Source: an uncultured Acidimicrobiales bacterium (GTDB taxonomy: Bacteria > Actinomycetota > Acidimicrobiia > Acidimicrobiales > SHLQ01). From it: a stretch of DNA of 41,876 nucleotides. The translations under genes and the position numbers were made by a program. The notes below the pieces were generated by a model. That model saw only the letters and a list, made by a program, of their open reading frames with translations, was not told where the DNA came from and searched no databases. The DNA lies in NCBI GenBank assembly GCA_938084885.1, contig CALKGG010000069.1, positions 1-41,876 on the forward strand, written 5' to 3'. Shown piece after piece: positions 1-7,468 of the stretch (position 1 is the first letter of the stretch; each line of letters begins with the position of its first letter).

Positions 1-2
1 TC

Positions 3-95
3 GATATTGCCGAGACAGAACTTCGCGAACTCACCGTCCAACTCGCGGAGGGGCTCCGCCAAATCCAAACCGTCGTCTCCGACCTCGCGGGCTAA
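3..95 (+). CDS. C-terminal fragment of an unknown protein (5' end outside window)
   Basis: An open frame runs in from the left edge and stops at TAA (93-95), giving about 30 residues that are helical in character, alternating acidic and hydrophobic residues and ending in VVSDLAG. The fragment is too short to assign to a family. It ends about 15 bp before the left tip of the insertion sequence, so the element lies downstream of this gene rather than inside it. It is called only because the frame is open from the window edge and its composition resembles neighbouring coding DNA. Confidence 0.4.
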   Translation, partial: DIAETELRELTVQLAEGLRQIQTVVSDLAG

Positions 96-151
96 CCCTG
101 CATAGGAATCTGTGGTCTCTCAGCGGGTGCTGGTGATGCTGTGTTCTTTCA

Positions 152-188
152 GGACATAGCGAACAGGTGTCGCGGGACATAGCGAACA
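152..188 (+). repeat. Left-end tandem transposase-binding-like boxes
   Basis: Two direct copies of a GGACATAGCGAACA core lie at 152-165 and within 168-188. The inner 21-mer TGTCGCGGGACATAGCGAAC (plus a final A) recurs perfectly inverted at the right end. The paired arrangement suggests transposase binding sites; that role is inferred from position only. Confidence 0.75.
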
Positions 189-198
189 ACATGTTGGA

Positions 199-1362
199 AT
201 GGCTGGTGAGGTTCCAATGAGTGTGAAGAGGTTGGTTGCCACTGTTGATGTGGCCTCGATGAATGTGTCGGCGTTTTGTCGTGAGCATGGGATTGGGAGA
301 ACCCAGTTTTATGAGATTCGTCGACGGTTCGAGACCCAAGGCGAATCAGGACTGGAACCGAGGTCTCGTGCTCCGAAGTCGATCGCGAACAAGACTCCGA
401 TATGGATCGAGGACCAGATAGTGCTGTTACGTAAACAGCTCGACGAAGAAGGGTTAGACGCCGGGCCCGAAACAATCTCGTGGCATTTAGGCCAGCAAAT
501 AGATGCCAGTTTGGTTCCCTCGCGCACAACGATTTGGCGGATCTTGCGAGACCGTGGACTTGTTGTCGAGGACCCGTCAAAACGGCCGGGCAAGGTATGG
601 CAACGGTTCGAAGCCGATCGCGCCAACGAACTATTCCAAATCGATGGCACAAACCATGACCTCAGCAACGGAGACACCGTAAAGATCATCAACGTGATCG
701 ATGATGGCTCAAGATTCTGCGCTGCGTCACGGGCACACCCAGCAGAGTCGTTCACTGCAGCGTTCACGACGCTCATGACTGCTTTTAGATCAATCGGCAT
801 GTGCGCCCGACTGCTCTCAGACAACAGCAAAGCGTTCATCAAGCTCAACGGGCCACTCGCAGCGCTCGGCATTACCAAGATCGAGTCGACACCATTTCAT
901 CCTCAAACATGCGGAAAAGTCGAACGGTTCCACCAGACCCAAGCCAAATGGCTGCGATCTCGGCCCCAACCCGACACGCTCGAACAACTCCAAGAGCTAC
1001 TCGACGAGTTCACAACGATCTACAACTATCGGCGCCCTCACCGATCCATCGGCCGGCGAACACCCGCCGAGCAATGGGAGAACATGGCCAAGAGCGGGCC
1101 AACAGACCGGCCCCTACAAACCAACACCAAAACCGAATGGCACCAAACCAAAGTCGCTTCCAACGGTGCTCTACCCGTCAAAACCTACGCCATTTCTCTC
1201 GGCGCTGAACACGCCCACCAAACTGCTGACACCATCATCACGGGCAACAACTGTGACGTGTTCATCAATGGCCAACACATCCGCCACCTCACCATCGACC
1301 CAAACACCCGCGTTCAACCACTCCACAAAACCCCAGGCCGACCACGAAAGACCAAACCATGA
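199..1362 (+). CDS. IS481-family DDE transposase
   Basis: A 387-residue protein (381 if the second ATG at 217 is used). The N-terminal ~60 residues form a helix-turn-helix-like region (residues about 22-45), followed by a second DNA-binding segment to about residue 130. The rve/integrase catalytic core (about 140-290) carries the DDE triad: D149 in FQIDG, D208 in LLSDN and E242 in GKVERFHQ. The NYRRPHRSIG stretch after the core is characteristic of IS481 and IS3-like integrases. The C-terminal ~90 residues are Thr/Asn/His-rich and probably fold separately. Transposases of this family cut and paste the element via its inverted ends, present here on both sides. The frame is intact with all catalytic residues, so the enzyme is probably functional. 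It is the only gene in the element, on the strand opposite thioredoxin. Confidence 0.9.
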   Translation: MAGEVPMSVKRLVATVDVASMNVSAFCREHGIGRTQFYEIRRRFETQGESGLEPRSRAPKSIANKTPIWIEDQIVLLRKQLDEEGLDAGPETISWHLGQQIDASLVPSRTTIWRILRDRGLVVEDPSKRPGKVWQRFEADRANELFQIDGTNHDLSNGDTVKIINVIDDGSRFCAASRAHPAESFTAAFTTLMTAFRSIGMCARLLSDNSKAFIKLNGPLAALGITKIESTPFHPQTCGKVERFHQTQAKWLRSRPQPDTLEQLQELLDEFTTIYNYRRPHRSIGRRTPAEQWENMAKSGPTDRPLQTNTKTEWHQTKVASNGALPVKTYAISLGAEHAHQTADTIITGNNCDVFINGQHIRHLTIDPNTRVQPLHKTPGRPRKTKP

Positions 1363-1371
1363 CCACCAAAC

Positions 1372-1415
1372 TGTTCGCTATGTCCCGCGACATGTGTTCG
1401 CCATGTCCCGCGACA
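1372..1415 (-). repeat. Right-end tandem transposase-binding-like boxes
   Basis: Two direct copies of a 21-mer of the form TGTTCGC(T/C)ATGTCCCGCGAC plus A occupy 1372-1392 and 1395-1415 and differ at one base. The inner copy is the perfect inverted match of 168-188. Together with the left-end pair they give the element a two-box end on each side, inside the 17-bp terminal tips. Confidence 0.75.
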
Positions 1416-1457
1416 CCACAGCGGGAAGGGTCCCGCTGAGCGACCACAGGTCTTTTT

Positions 1458-1850
1458 CTAGTGGTTGCAGCCTGGACCGTGCTCGTGCTCGGCTTGGTGC
1501 TTTGCGATTTCGGCGTGGACAGCGTCCATGTCGAGCTCTTCGATCTTTTCGATCAGGTCCTCGAGGGCTGCTTCAGGAAGCGCACCAGGCTGGGAGAAGA
1601 CCTGCACACCATCTCGGAAGGCCATGATGGTCGGGATGGACTGGATGCCGAGGCCTCCAGAGAGGGCTTGTTCAGCTTGGGTATCGACCTTGGCAAAGGT
1701 GATATCGGTGTGCTTCTCGCTCGACGCTTCGTAGACCGGAGCGAATGATTTGCAGGGGCCGCACCAGTCGGCCCAGAAGTCGACCAGGACGATGCCATCG
1801 GCGAGGACGGTTTCTTCGAATTGTTCAGCGGTGATGTCGATCGTGCTCAT
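1458..1850 (-). CDS. trxA: Thioredoxin with a His/Cys-rich tail
   Basis: A 130-residue thioredoxin starting at the ATG at 1850 (MSTIDITAEQ); the longer frame upstream adds 15 residues with no family similarity and is rejected. The active site WCGPC is at residues 29-33 and the cis-proline at P73 in the SIPT loop, both standard for a disulfide-reducing cytosolic thioredoxin. The family is normally 105-110 residues; the extra ~20 residues form a tail rich in His, Glu and Cys (ending HEHGPGCNH), which could bind metal. The gene ends about 10 bp from the IS right tip. It is divergent from the large secreted protein gene across a 210-bp spacer. Thioredoxin reductase is not in the window. Confidence 0.9.
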   Translation of the reverse strand: MSTIDITAEQFEETVLADGIVLVDFWADWCGPCKSFAPVYEASSEKHTDITFAKVDTQAEQALSGGLGIQSIPTIMAFRDGVQVFSQPGALPEAALEDLIEKIEELDMDAVHAEIAKHQAEHEHGPGCNH

Positions 1851-1945
1851 GAGATGCGGGCTTTCTCTTAGGGGGTCCGCCCTTTCGAGCGTCACAAGTT
1901 AAGAACCGGGTGAGCGGCCCGCGTATTTCATCTGATCGGGTTGTT

Positions 1946-1963
1946 GTTGTCGATCGAGACAAC
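1946..1963. promoter_or_regulatory. Dyad in the trxA / secreted-protein intergenic region
   Basis: GTTGTC (1946-1951) and GACAAC (1958-1963) are perfect inverted half-sites around a GATCGA centre. A further GACAAC half-site lies at 2004-2009, closer to the start of the downstream plus-strand gene. This could be an operator for either divergent gene. No regulator is assigned and chance occurrence is possible. Confidence 0.3.
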
Positions 1964-2060
1964 TTGCCCTTGAAAATCTGGGCCAAATGACTCATTCAGG
2001 GTCGACAACGGGCGAAAGGAGTGGGATGCGTCACGCGGAACGGCGCCTGGGAGAATGAAC

Positions 2061-5000
2061 ATGAAACGTACAGCACTCATTGCAAGCACAACATCGCTGC
2101 TATTGCTCGGCATTGCTCTGGTCGCAATATTCAGTCTGACGAGCCTCGATCTTGAGTCGGCGAGCGAGGTTGCCTCGATTGCGCCCGAGAGTAAAGACAC
2201 AGCGGCGGAGCCCGTTGTCGATGACGAGGGGAGCGACGTTGACGACGAAGCCACGGCCCCTACCAGCAACGTCGTAGCCACCGAGTCTGTCAATCATGAA
2301 ACTCCCGAGCCGAAGACCCCTCCTGCACCTCAAGATGAGGCACAACCGTTGGAGGAAGCAGATCACTCTCGGTCGCTCATCGTCGCAAGTCCCTTTACCG
2401 GCGACGTTGAGGTCGACTTTCCTGCGAGCGACCCCGATGTGACGATCATCGAGGACGCCGGGGGTGTTGATATTCCGCTCTTCGATGCGACGTTGACTTC
2501 AGGTTGGGAGATTCGAGACATTCGATTCAAATATGACAGCGGATTGGATGAGTTCTTGGTCGGATTGAACTTCCTCGCAGTCGGGGGTGACCCCGAAGGC
2601 GACGGTAACCCCGCGACCGGAGCCCTCCTTGATGGGGCCGACAGAGCAGCGTGGGGCGGAACCGAGACCTTCGTGCTCGTCCTGGATCTCACAGGCGATG
2701 GTCAGGGCGATCTGATAGCCGGGCTTCCCTTCCAACAAGACATCTCTGGATTTAGCGTCAACGACGCTCTTCCGGGCGCGACGTTCAACCCAGTGTTCAG
2801 CTTCGGAAGCCCGCGGCCTGAGCTTGTTGGAATTTTGCCTGTCGACACGTCGGACACGTCTCCAGACATCGAGTTTTCAATTGCCGGCTTCTCCTCAATC
2901 TCTAGCCCTGACGTGGAATCGATCGGAGCGCTTGCTTTTGCTGGCTCGATCGATGACGGCGGGATTGGCGAAGAATTCGTATCAGGTGTCGGACAGGTTA
3001 CCGAGATCCCAAACCCGGTCTTCGTTCCCAGCGAACCTGAACTGACGATCGAAAAGAGCACCAACGGGGTAGACGCAGATACTGCTGACACTGCGCCGCA
3101 GCTCGCTGTTGGCTCAACGGCCACCTTCGAATACATCGTCACCAACACCGGCCAGCTCGACCTGGTCGAACTCGTCGTCACCGACGACATCCTCGGTGAT
3201 GTCTGCACGATTGCATCCCTCGCCGTTGGCGCGTCGGCGTCGTGTGAAGCAACAGCAACCGTCGTCGCTGGCGACTACGTCAACATCGGAAGTGCAAGCG
3301 GATTCGAAGACGACGGCCTCGGAAACCCAACAGGAGATCCCGTTACTGACACGGACCCGAGTAACCATCGCGGCGTCGCTCCTGGAATCAGGCTCACTAA
3401 GTCGCTCGACGGGCGAGACCTCGACAACCCCGACGAAGACTTCCTTCCCCTCCCAACGTTCGCTGTTGGTACAACGATCACGTTCGACTTCCTGGTCGCG
3501 AACAACGGCGACTTCGACCTCGTCGACATTGCACTCGTCGATGACGTACTCGGACCGATCAACTGTCCACAAATGACACTCCTCGTTGGCGAATCCATGA
3601 CCTGCACCGGTGACCATGTCGTCGTTGCCGGCGTGGCACAACGCAATGTCGGCACCGTCACTGCGCAACCAATTGACGCAGGCGGCGAACACGTCGGCGA
3701 TCCAATTGGCTCAGAGGATCCAGCGCATCACAGCGGCGCCGCCACCTCGATCACAATCGAGAAGGCAACGAACGGCATCGACGCCGATGATGCAACCGGT
3801 CCAGAGGTCAACGCCGGCGACATCGTCACTTTCACCTACGTGGTAACCAACAACGGCCCAGCAACCGTCCAAGACCTCGTCGTCACCGACGATATTGAAG
3901 GGCCGGTCTGCACTATCGACGTACTGTCACCCGGCGAATCAAGCGATTGCGCGCTGGAGACCACAGCAGGCGTTGGCCAGTACGTCAACGTCGGCACTGT
4001 CGTTGGCGATGCGGTCGACGCAGAGGGCAACGTCATCGACGCCGGCCTCACTGCCTCGGATCCAAGCCATCACGTTGGGGTGTGCGTCGACAGCCACGAT
4101 GGACCCGTTCTCTACCGAGGTGCCCGCACAATCTGGAACACCAACCTCGTCGCCGGAGACGATTCGACCATCGTCCTCACCACCAGCGAGAACGGCGACT
4201 CGCCAGGTCAGCCAAACGAGCAGGTATACATCGAGGTTGCTGGGGTCCTCTACGGCCCATCACCGGCGGGTCTTGGAACGATCGCACTCGACATTGCCGA
4301 AGGTGGCCAAGTTCGTGTCCTGCACATCTCCGAAGTCGAGGACGGTTTGTACAGCGCGAACAGTGTCGTGCCATCGCTTTGCGGTGACGACCTCGAAGAG
4401 ATCGTGCCGGTGTGCACCGATCTGGTTGGTGGGCCAGCGCTCTACGCAGGCGCACGCACCGAGTGGATGACTGGCCTCATTGCGCAGGACGACTCGACCA
4501 TTCGTGTGAACACCTCCGAGAATGGGGCGTCACCAGGTCAGCCGAACGAGCAAGTGTTCCTCCAAATAGGTGACGACATCTACGGCCCCACATTCGCCGG
4601 GCTCGGCGACATCGAGTTCGACATTGAGAACGGCGGGCCGGTCACGGTCTTGCATTACAGCGAGGTGACCAACGATCGTTCGTCGGCCAATAGTGTGGTG
4701 CCTGCAATCTGCGGAGACGCATTGGCGCCAGCACCCGGCCCAGCATGTCCAGACGTGGTGTCGGGTCCTCGCCTCTTTCAGGGTGGCGACACCATGTGGA
4801 ACTCTGGGTTCACCGCTGCTGCTGGTTCCGAGATCACCATCGTGACCTTCGATGACGTATCCGACTTCCGTCAGCCTCACGAACAGGTATACGTCCGCGT
4901 TGGAGAAATGGTCTACGGACCGACCCCTGCCGACTTTGGTGAGCTGACCTTCGTGGCAGCAACTGCTGGTCCTGTCACCGTGTTGCACTACAGCGAGATC

Positions 5001-5099
5001 AATGGTCTCCAGACCTCAGCCAACAGCGTCGAGTTCACCCTTTGCGGCGACGGGTTGACCGAAACCGTACAGAACTACCTCGACTCGCATTCGCGGTAA
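2061..5099 (+). CDS. Large secreted/anchored protein with DUF11-like repeats and three Cys-bounded C-terminal repeats
   Basis: About 1,012 residues. The start at 2061 is preferred over the ATG at 2055 because GGGAG sits 7 bp before 2061 but only about 1 bp before 2055. Residues 1-30 form a signal peptide or N-terminal anchor (basic start, then a long hydrophobic run). An acidic Pro/Glu/Thr linker follows to about residue 105, then a domain of unknown type (about 105-330). Next come three beta-sandwich repeats of the DUF11/DUF7507 kind (starting about 333, 442 and 564), recognisable by TIEKSTNG / FTYVVTNNGP / VTDDI motifs typical of extracellular surface proteins. The last third holds three ~110-residue repeats (starting at C675, C785 and C896), each opening with Cys and closing with a CGD Cys, probably a disulfide pair. 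No C-terminal sorting signal is visible. Function unknown; adhesin or surface-layer-like by architecture. Confidence 0.8.
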   Translation: MKRTALIASTTSLLLLGIALVAIFSLTSLDLESASEVASIAPESKDTAAEPVVDDEGSDVDDEATAPTSNVVATESVNHETPEPKTPPAPQDEAQPLEEADHSRSLIVASPFTGDVEVDFPASDPDVTIIEDAGGVDIPLFDATLTSGWEIRDIRFKYDSGLDEFLVGLNFLAVGGDPEGDGNPATGALLDGADRAAWGGTETFVLVLDLTGDGQGDLIAGLPFQQDISGFSVNDALPGATFNPVFSFGSPRPELVGILPVDTSDTSPDIEFSIAGFSSISSPDVESIGALAFAGSIDDGGIGEEFVSGVGQVTEIPNPVFVPSEPELTIEKSTNGVDADTADTAPQLAVGSTATFEYIVTNTGQLDLVELVVTDDILGDVCTIASLAVGASASCEATATVVAGDYVNIGSASGFEDDGLGNPTGDPVTDTDPSNHRGVAPGIRLTKSLDGRDLDNPDEDFLPLPTFAVGTTITFDFLVANNGDFDLVDIALVDDVLGPINCPQMTLLVGESMTCTGDHVVVAGVAQRNVGTVTAQPIDAGGEHVGDPIGSEDPAHHSGAATSITIEKATNGIDADDATGPEVNAGDIVTFTYVVTNNGPATVQDLVVTDDIEGPVCTIDVLSPGESSDCALETTAGVGQYVNVGTVVGDAVDAEGNVIDAGLTASDPSHHVGVCVDSHDGPVLYRGARTIWNTNLVAGDDSTIVLTTSENGDSPGQPNEQVYIEVAGVLYGPSPAGLGTIALDIAEGGQVRVLHISEVEDGLYSANSVVPSLCGDDLEEIVPVCTDLVGGPALYAGARTEWMTGLIAQDDSTIRVNTSENGASPGQPNEQVFLQIGDDIYGPTFAGLGDIEFDIENGGPVTVLHYSEVTNDRSSANSVVPAICGDALAPAPGPACPDVVSGPRLFQGGDTMWNSGFTAAAGSEITIVTFDDVSDFRQPHEQVYVRVGEMVYGPTPADFGELTFVAATAGPVTVLHYSEINGLQTSANSVEFTLCGDGLTETVQNYLDSHSR
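4083..5069 (+). repeat. Three tandem ~330-bp coding repeats
   Basis: Unit starts at 4083, 4413 and 4746, a period of about 110 codons. Conserved landmarks in each unit are an opening Cys, a W(N/M)(T/S)G-like motif, a QP(N/H)EQV segment, YGP, a V(L)H(I/Y)SE motif, SANSV and a closing CGD. Units 1 and 2 are also close at DNA level around CAGGTCAGCC, suggesting duplication; unit 3 is more diverged. Confidence 0.85.
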
Positions 5100-5150
5100 G
5101 CCATAGCTCGGGCGAACGCTCGAGCTGGAGAAACCACCCGACCATCAGGA

Positions 5151-5195
5151 TTTGTGAAGGATTTCGAACCCATACGGTTCAAAATCCTTCACAAA
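5151..5195. terminator. Bidirectional hairpin terminator between convergent genes
   Basis: A 20-bp stem (5151-5170 pairing with 5176-5195) with a single mismatch and a 5-base CATAC loop lies between the convergent stops at 5099 and 5219. The A/T-rich outer arms (TTTG...CAAA) give a short U-run in either direction. A second, weaker 6-bp stem is at 5105-5110/5121-5126. Confidence 0.7.
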
Positions 5196-5218
5196 TCTAG
5201 CGGCGTTGGGGTTTGGAG

Positions 5219-6232
5219 CTAGTTGCCTTCGTCGTCGAAGATTTTCTTGGCGTTATTGAAGAAGTTGGTCAACGCATCGTTGACGTACTTGTCGGTGTCG
5301 TCGAATATCTGATTGGCCTTGTCGGAGAAGTTCTTCCCAACGACCTTGATGTCGTCGGCGACGCTGTGCGGGTCGCCGTGTCGCAGGTAGTCACCACCGA
5401 GGATTTTCGCGTAGTCGCCCTCGTCGACCCAGTTGCGCAGTTCGGCCACACGAATGACGGGGAAGTCATGGCTGCGGCCGAGTGTGGCCATCAGCCGGTA
5501 GTACGCAGTGAGCCCACCCATGCTGCGATATTCGTCTGCTTGTTCGACGAACGCTTCGACGCTGAGCTCGTCGCGGCGGCCGCGAACACCTCCTGCCATG
5601 ACACAGTGCATGCCTTGGGCAGCGTGGAGATCTTGCACGGCGAGCAGACCCGCTCGGTCGCAGCTGATCTCTGCCTTTCGGCTCCATTCGAGCAGTGCAA
5701 GCATGATGGGAACGGCTGCTTGACCAACGATTGGGCTCACTCGGCTCGACATGTCGAGCAACAAAAACAACAGCGTGCGATAGAGAGCGTGGTCGCTCAT
5801 GATGTGGCCCACTTCGTGTCCGAGCACGACCTCGAGCTCGTCTGGAGTGGCGAGTTCGACGAGCGTCGAGTTGAGGACGATGAACGGATTGTCCATTCCA
5901 ACGGCACCAGCGTTAGCCATTGGCGTCTGCGAGATGAATAGGGGAGGCAGGTCGGTGTCGAGCACTTCGCACACCCGCACTAGGGAGTCGTGGATCTTCG
6001 GGTATTGCGTTGGCCCAACGCGAACCGCGGCTGCCGTGTAGATCATGCCAATGTTCTTCTCGCCGAACATGCCGACGAACTTGCGCAGGAGGCTATCGAA
6101 GCCAGGGATCTTCTGAAGTGACGCGAGCGCAGCCCGGTCGGTTGGGTGTTCCCACGTATGTGGGTGCACGTTGTCGAGAATGACTCGTCCCGAGGCGTGA
6201 AGGTCGAGTGCCTGAATTTTCTTTGCTGCCAT
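5219..6232 (-). CDS. M48-like zinc metallopeptidase, apparently soluble
   Basis: A 337-residue protein with the zinc-binding HEVGH at residues 139-143 (two His ligands and the catalytic Glu) and a third ligand candidate E188 in an EISCDRAG segment, the ExxxD pattern of M48 (HtpX/Ste24/Oma1-like) peptidases. The stretch MDNPFIVLNSTLVEL before the motif is also typical of M48. Many family members are membrane-embedded; here residues 151-185 are hydrophobic but broken by charged and polar residues, and there is no N-terminal signal, so a cytosolic or peripherally attached enzyme is likely. The last ~60 residues are charged and helical with repeated Asp, Lys and Asn. It is convergent with the secreted repeat protein and divergent from the amidase. 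Substrate unknown. Confidence 0.8.
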   Translation of the reverse strand: MAAKKIQALDLHASGRVILDNVHPHTWEHPTDRAALASLQKIPGFDSLLRKFVGMFGEKNIGMIYTAAAVRVGPTQYPKIHDSLVRVCEVLDTDLPPLFISQTPMANAGAVGMDNPFIVLNSTLVELATPDELEVVLGHEVGHIMSDHALYRTLLFLLLDMSSRVSPIVGQAAVPIMLALLEWSRKAEISCDRAGLLAVQDLHAAQGMHCVMAGGVRGRRDELSVEAFVEQADEYRSMGGLTAYYRLMATLGRSHDFPVIRVAELRNWVDEGDYAKILGGDYLRHGDPHSVADDIKVVGKNFSDKANQIFDDTDKYVNDALTNFFNNAKKIFDDEGN

Positions 6233-6322
6233 CGTTGTCTATGCCCAGGCTTCCGTATCGTTGGATTGTTCAAACGTAGTGGATCCCCCATTTCGGCGTA
6301 GTCATCAAGGAGACTTGAGTAA

Positions 6323-7429
6323 GTGCCTGCCGCCTCTACAACCTTCGCGTTTCCCGGTGGTTTTCGCCGCTCAAGCGTTCATGGGTGCATCGTTGCATGT
6401 TGTCTGCTGGTGTTGGCCGCGTGCTCGGCCGGAGCTGGTGAGCCAGATACCACCGCCAATCGCGAAGTGGTTTCTCCGACGTCGTCTTCGTCGACAACCA
6501 CAACAACAACCTCGACGACGACTACCACCACAACCACCATTGCCCCGGCACTCGACAACGACGAGGTGCCGCGTGTCGTGCGTACAACGACCGATGTCGT
6601 GCTTCCCGTGCTGAGCGTCGTGAGGAACGGCCTGCTCGTGCGAACGCCCTGTCAGAACACCGCAATCGTGCAGGGAGGCGAGGTCGAGGACCGCGTACAC
6701 ATCGTGCTCGATCCTGGACACGGCGGGAATGAAACCGGCGCGGTGAGTCCCGACGGGATCATCGAGAAAGACGTCAACTTAGAAATGTCGCTGCAAGCCG
6801 AGACGCTCCTCGAGGAACTCGGGTTTGAGGTGACGCTCACCCGCTACACCGACATCCGCGTCCCGCTCGTCACAAGGGTCGAGGTCGCCAACAAACTCGA
6901 AGCCGATCTGCTCATATCCGTCCACCACCAAGCGTCCGATCCGTTTCCGATCAGCGAAGAACCCGGTACCGAGGTGTTCTACCCCCGCTTCTCCGAAGAG
7001 GCAAAGCGATTCGCCGGCCTCCTCGTCGAGGAGAGCCACGCCTCCCTCGGGCAATTCGACATCGACTGGTTTGCCGGATCTGACGCCGGAGCCGTCTACC
7101 GGTTGAACGCCCGTACCGGCACCGACTTCTACGGAATGATTCGACTGCCCGAGGTTCCCGCTGTCCTGGCCGAGATGGGTTTTCTCGGCAACGAAGCCGA
7201 AGTCGCCTTGATGCGAAGCGGCGAGTTCCAAGAGGCGGGGGCCGAAGCCATTTCCAATGCGGTCGTTCGTTACTTCACCACCGATGACCCCGGCAGCGGT
7301 TTCGTCGAGCCGAGCTTCGAACTCACTGCGGCGGGCGCGGGCGGAGGCCTGGGTGGATGCGTCGACCCCGACCTCGGTGAGACCTTCGACCTCGCTGGAT
7401 CGCTTTCCGAGGCGTTGGCCGAGGGCTAG
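6323..7429 (+). CDS. N-acetylmuramoyl-L-alanine amidase (Amidase_3), lipoprotein
   Basis: A 368-residue protein from GTG at 6323, with an AAGGAG ribosome site about 9 bp upstream. The N-terminus is a signal peptide with a lipobox (LAAC, Cys34), so the enzyme is probably lipid-anchored outside the membrane. A Ser/Thr low-complexity spacer (about residues 54-72, almost all Thr) links it to the catalytic domain. The Amidase_3 zinc site is complete: His in DPGHGG, Glu in IIEKDVNLE, His in SVHHQ and the catalytic Glu in LAEMGFL. Such enzymes cleave the bond between muramic acid and the stem peptide during cell separation or wall turnover. It is followed within 40 bp by a glycosyltransferase gene, which fits an envelope-related neighbourhood. 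Confidence 0.9.
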   Translation: MPAASTTFAFPGGFRRSSVHGCIVACCLLVLAACSAGAGEPDTTANREVVSPTSSSSTTTTTTSTTTTTTTTIAPALDNDEVPRVVRTTTDVVLPVLSVVRNGLLVRTPCQNTAIVQGGEVEDRVHIVLDPGHGGNETGAVSPDGIIEKDVNLEMSLQAETLLEELGFEVTLTRYTDIRVPLVTRVEVANKLEADLLISVHHQASDPFPISEEPGTEVFYPRFSEEAKRFAGLLVEESHASLGQFDIDWFAGSDAGAVYRLNARTGTDFYGMIRLPEVPAVLAEMGFLGNEAEVALMRSGEFQEAGAEAISNAVVRYFTTDDPGSGFVEPSFELTAAGAGGGLGGCVDPDLGETFDLAGSLSEALAEG

Positions 7430-7456
7430 TTCGCTCGGTCCGAAGGGGCCATGGAC

Positions 7457-7462
7457 TACCCT
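7457..7462 (+). promoter_or_regulatory. -10-like box TACCCT for a leaderless GTG start
   Basis: TACCCT ends 6 nt before the GTG at 7469, the same box and spacing as at 18943-18948 and 18999-19004. It implies transcription starting at or next to the GTG. No good -35 is visible. Confidence 0.5.
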
Positions 7463-7468
7463 GACGGT

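Larger units (their letters stand above)
111..1448 (+). mobile_element. IS481-family insertion sequence, complete, with compound inverted ends
   Basis: The tips are TGTGGTCTCTCAGCGGG (111-127) and CCCGCTGAGCGACCACA (1432-1448), inverted copies with one mismatch, with the TG...CA ends usual for IS481 elements. Inside each tip is a pair of tandem boxes: a perfect 21-bp inverted pair (168-188 and 1372-1392) plus a second, more diverged copy further out (152-165 and 1395-1415). A single intact DDE transposase gene fills the interior. I see no target-site duplication: the bases before 111 and after 1448 do not match. The element sits between an unknown gene and the 3' end of thioredoxin and interrupts neither. 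The intact reading frame suggests a recent or still active insertion. Confidence 0.85.

Noticed and set aside
104-1456. Target-site duplication flanking the IS
   Set aside because: The bases immediately outside the two tips do not match at any length from 3 to 9; only the inverted tips themselves are similar.
5213-5941. 242-residue plus-strand frame rich in Val/Asp/Glu
   Set aside because: It is antisense to the M48-like peptidase, which has the HEVGH zinc site.
6482-6540. Short tandem repeat (ACC/ACG units) as a phase-variation tract
   Set aside because: It is imperfect and encodes the Ser/Thr linker of the lipoprotein amidase in frame; units are mixed and multiples of three, so no frame switching is expected.
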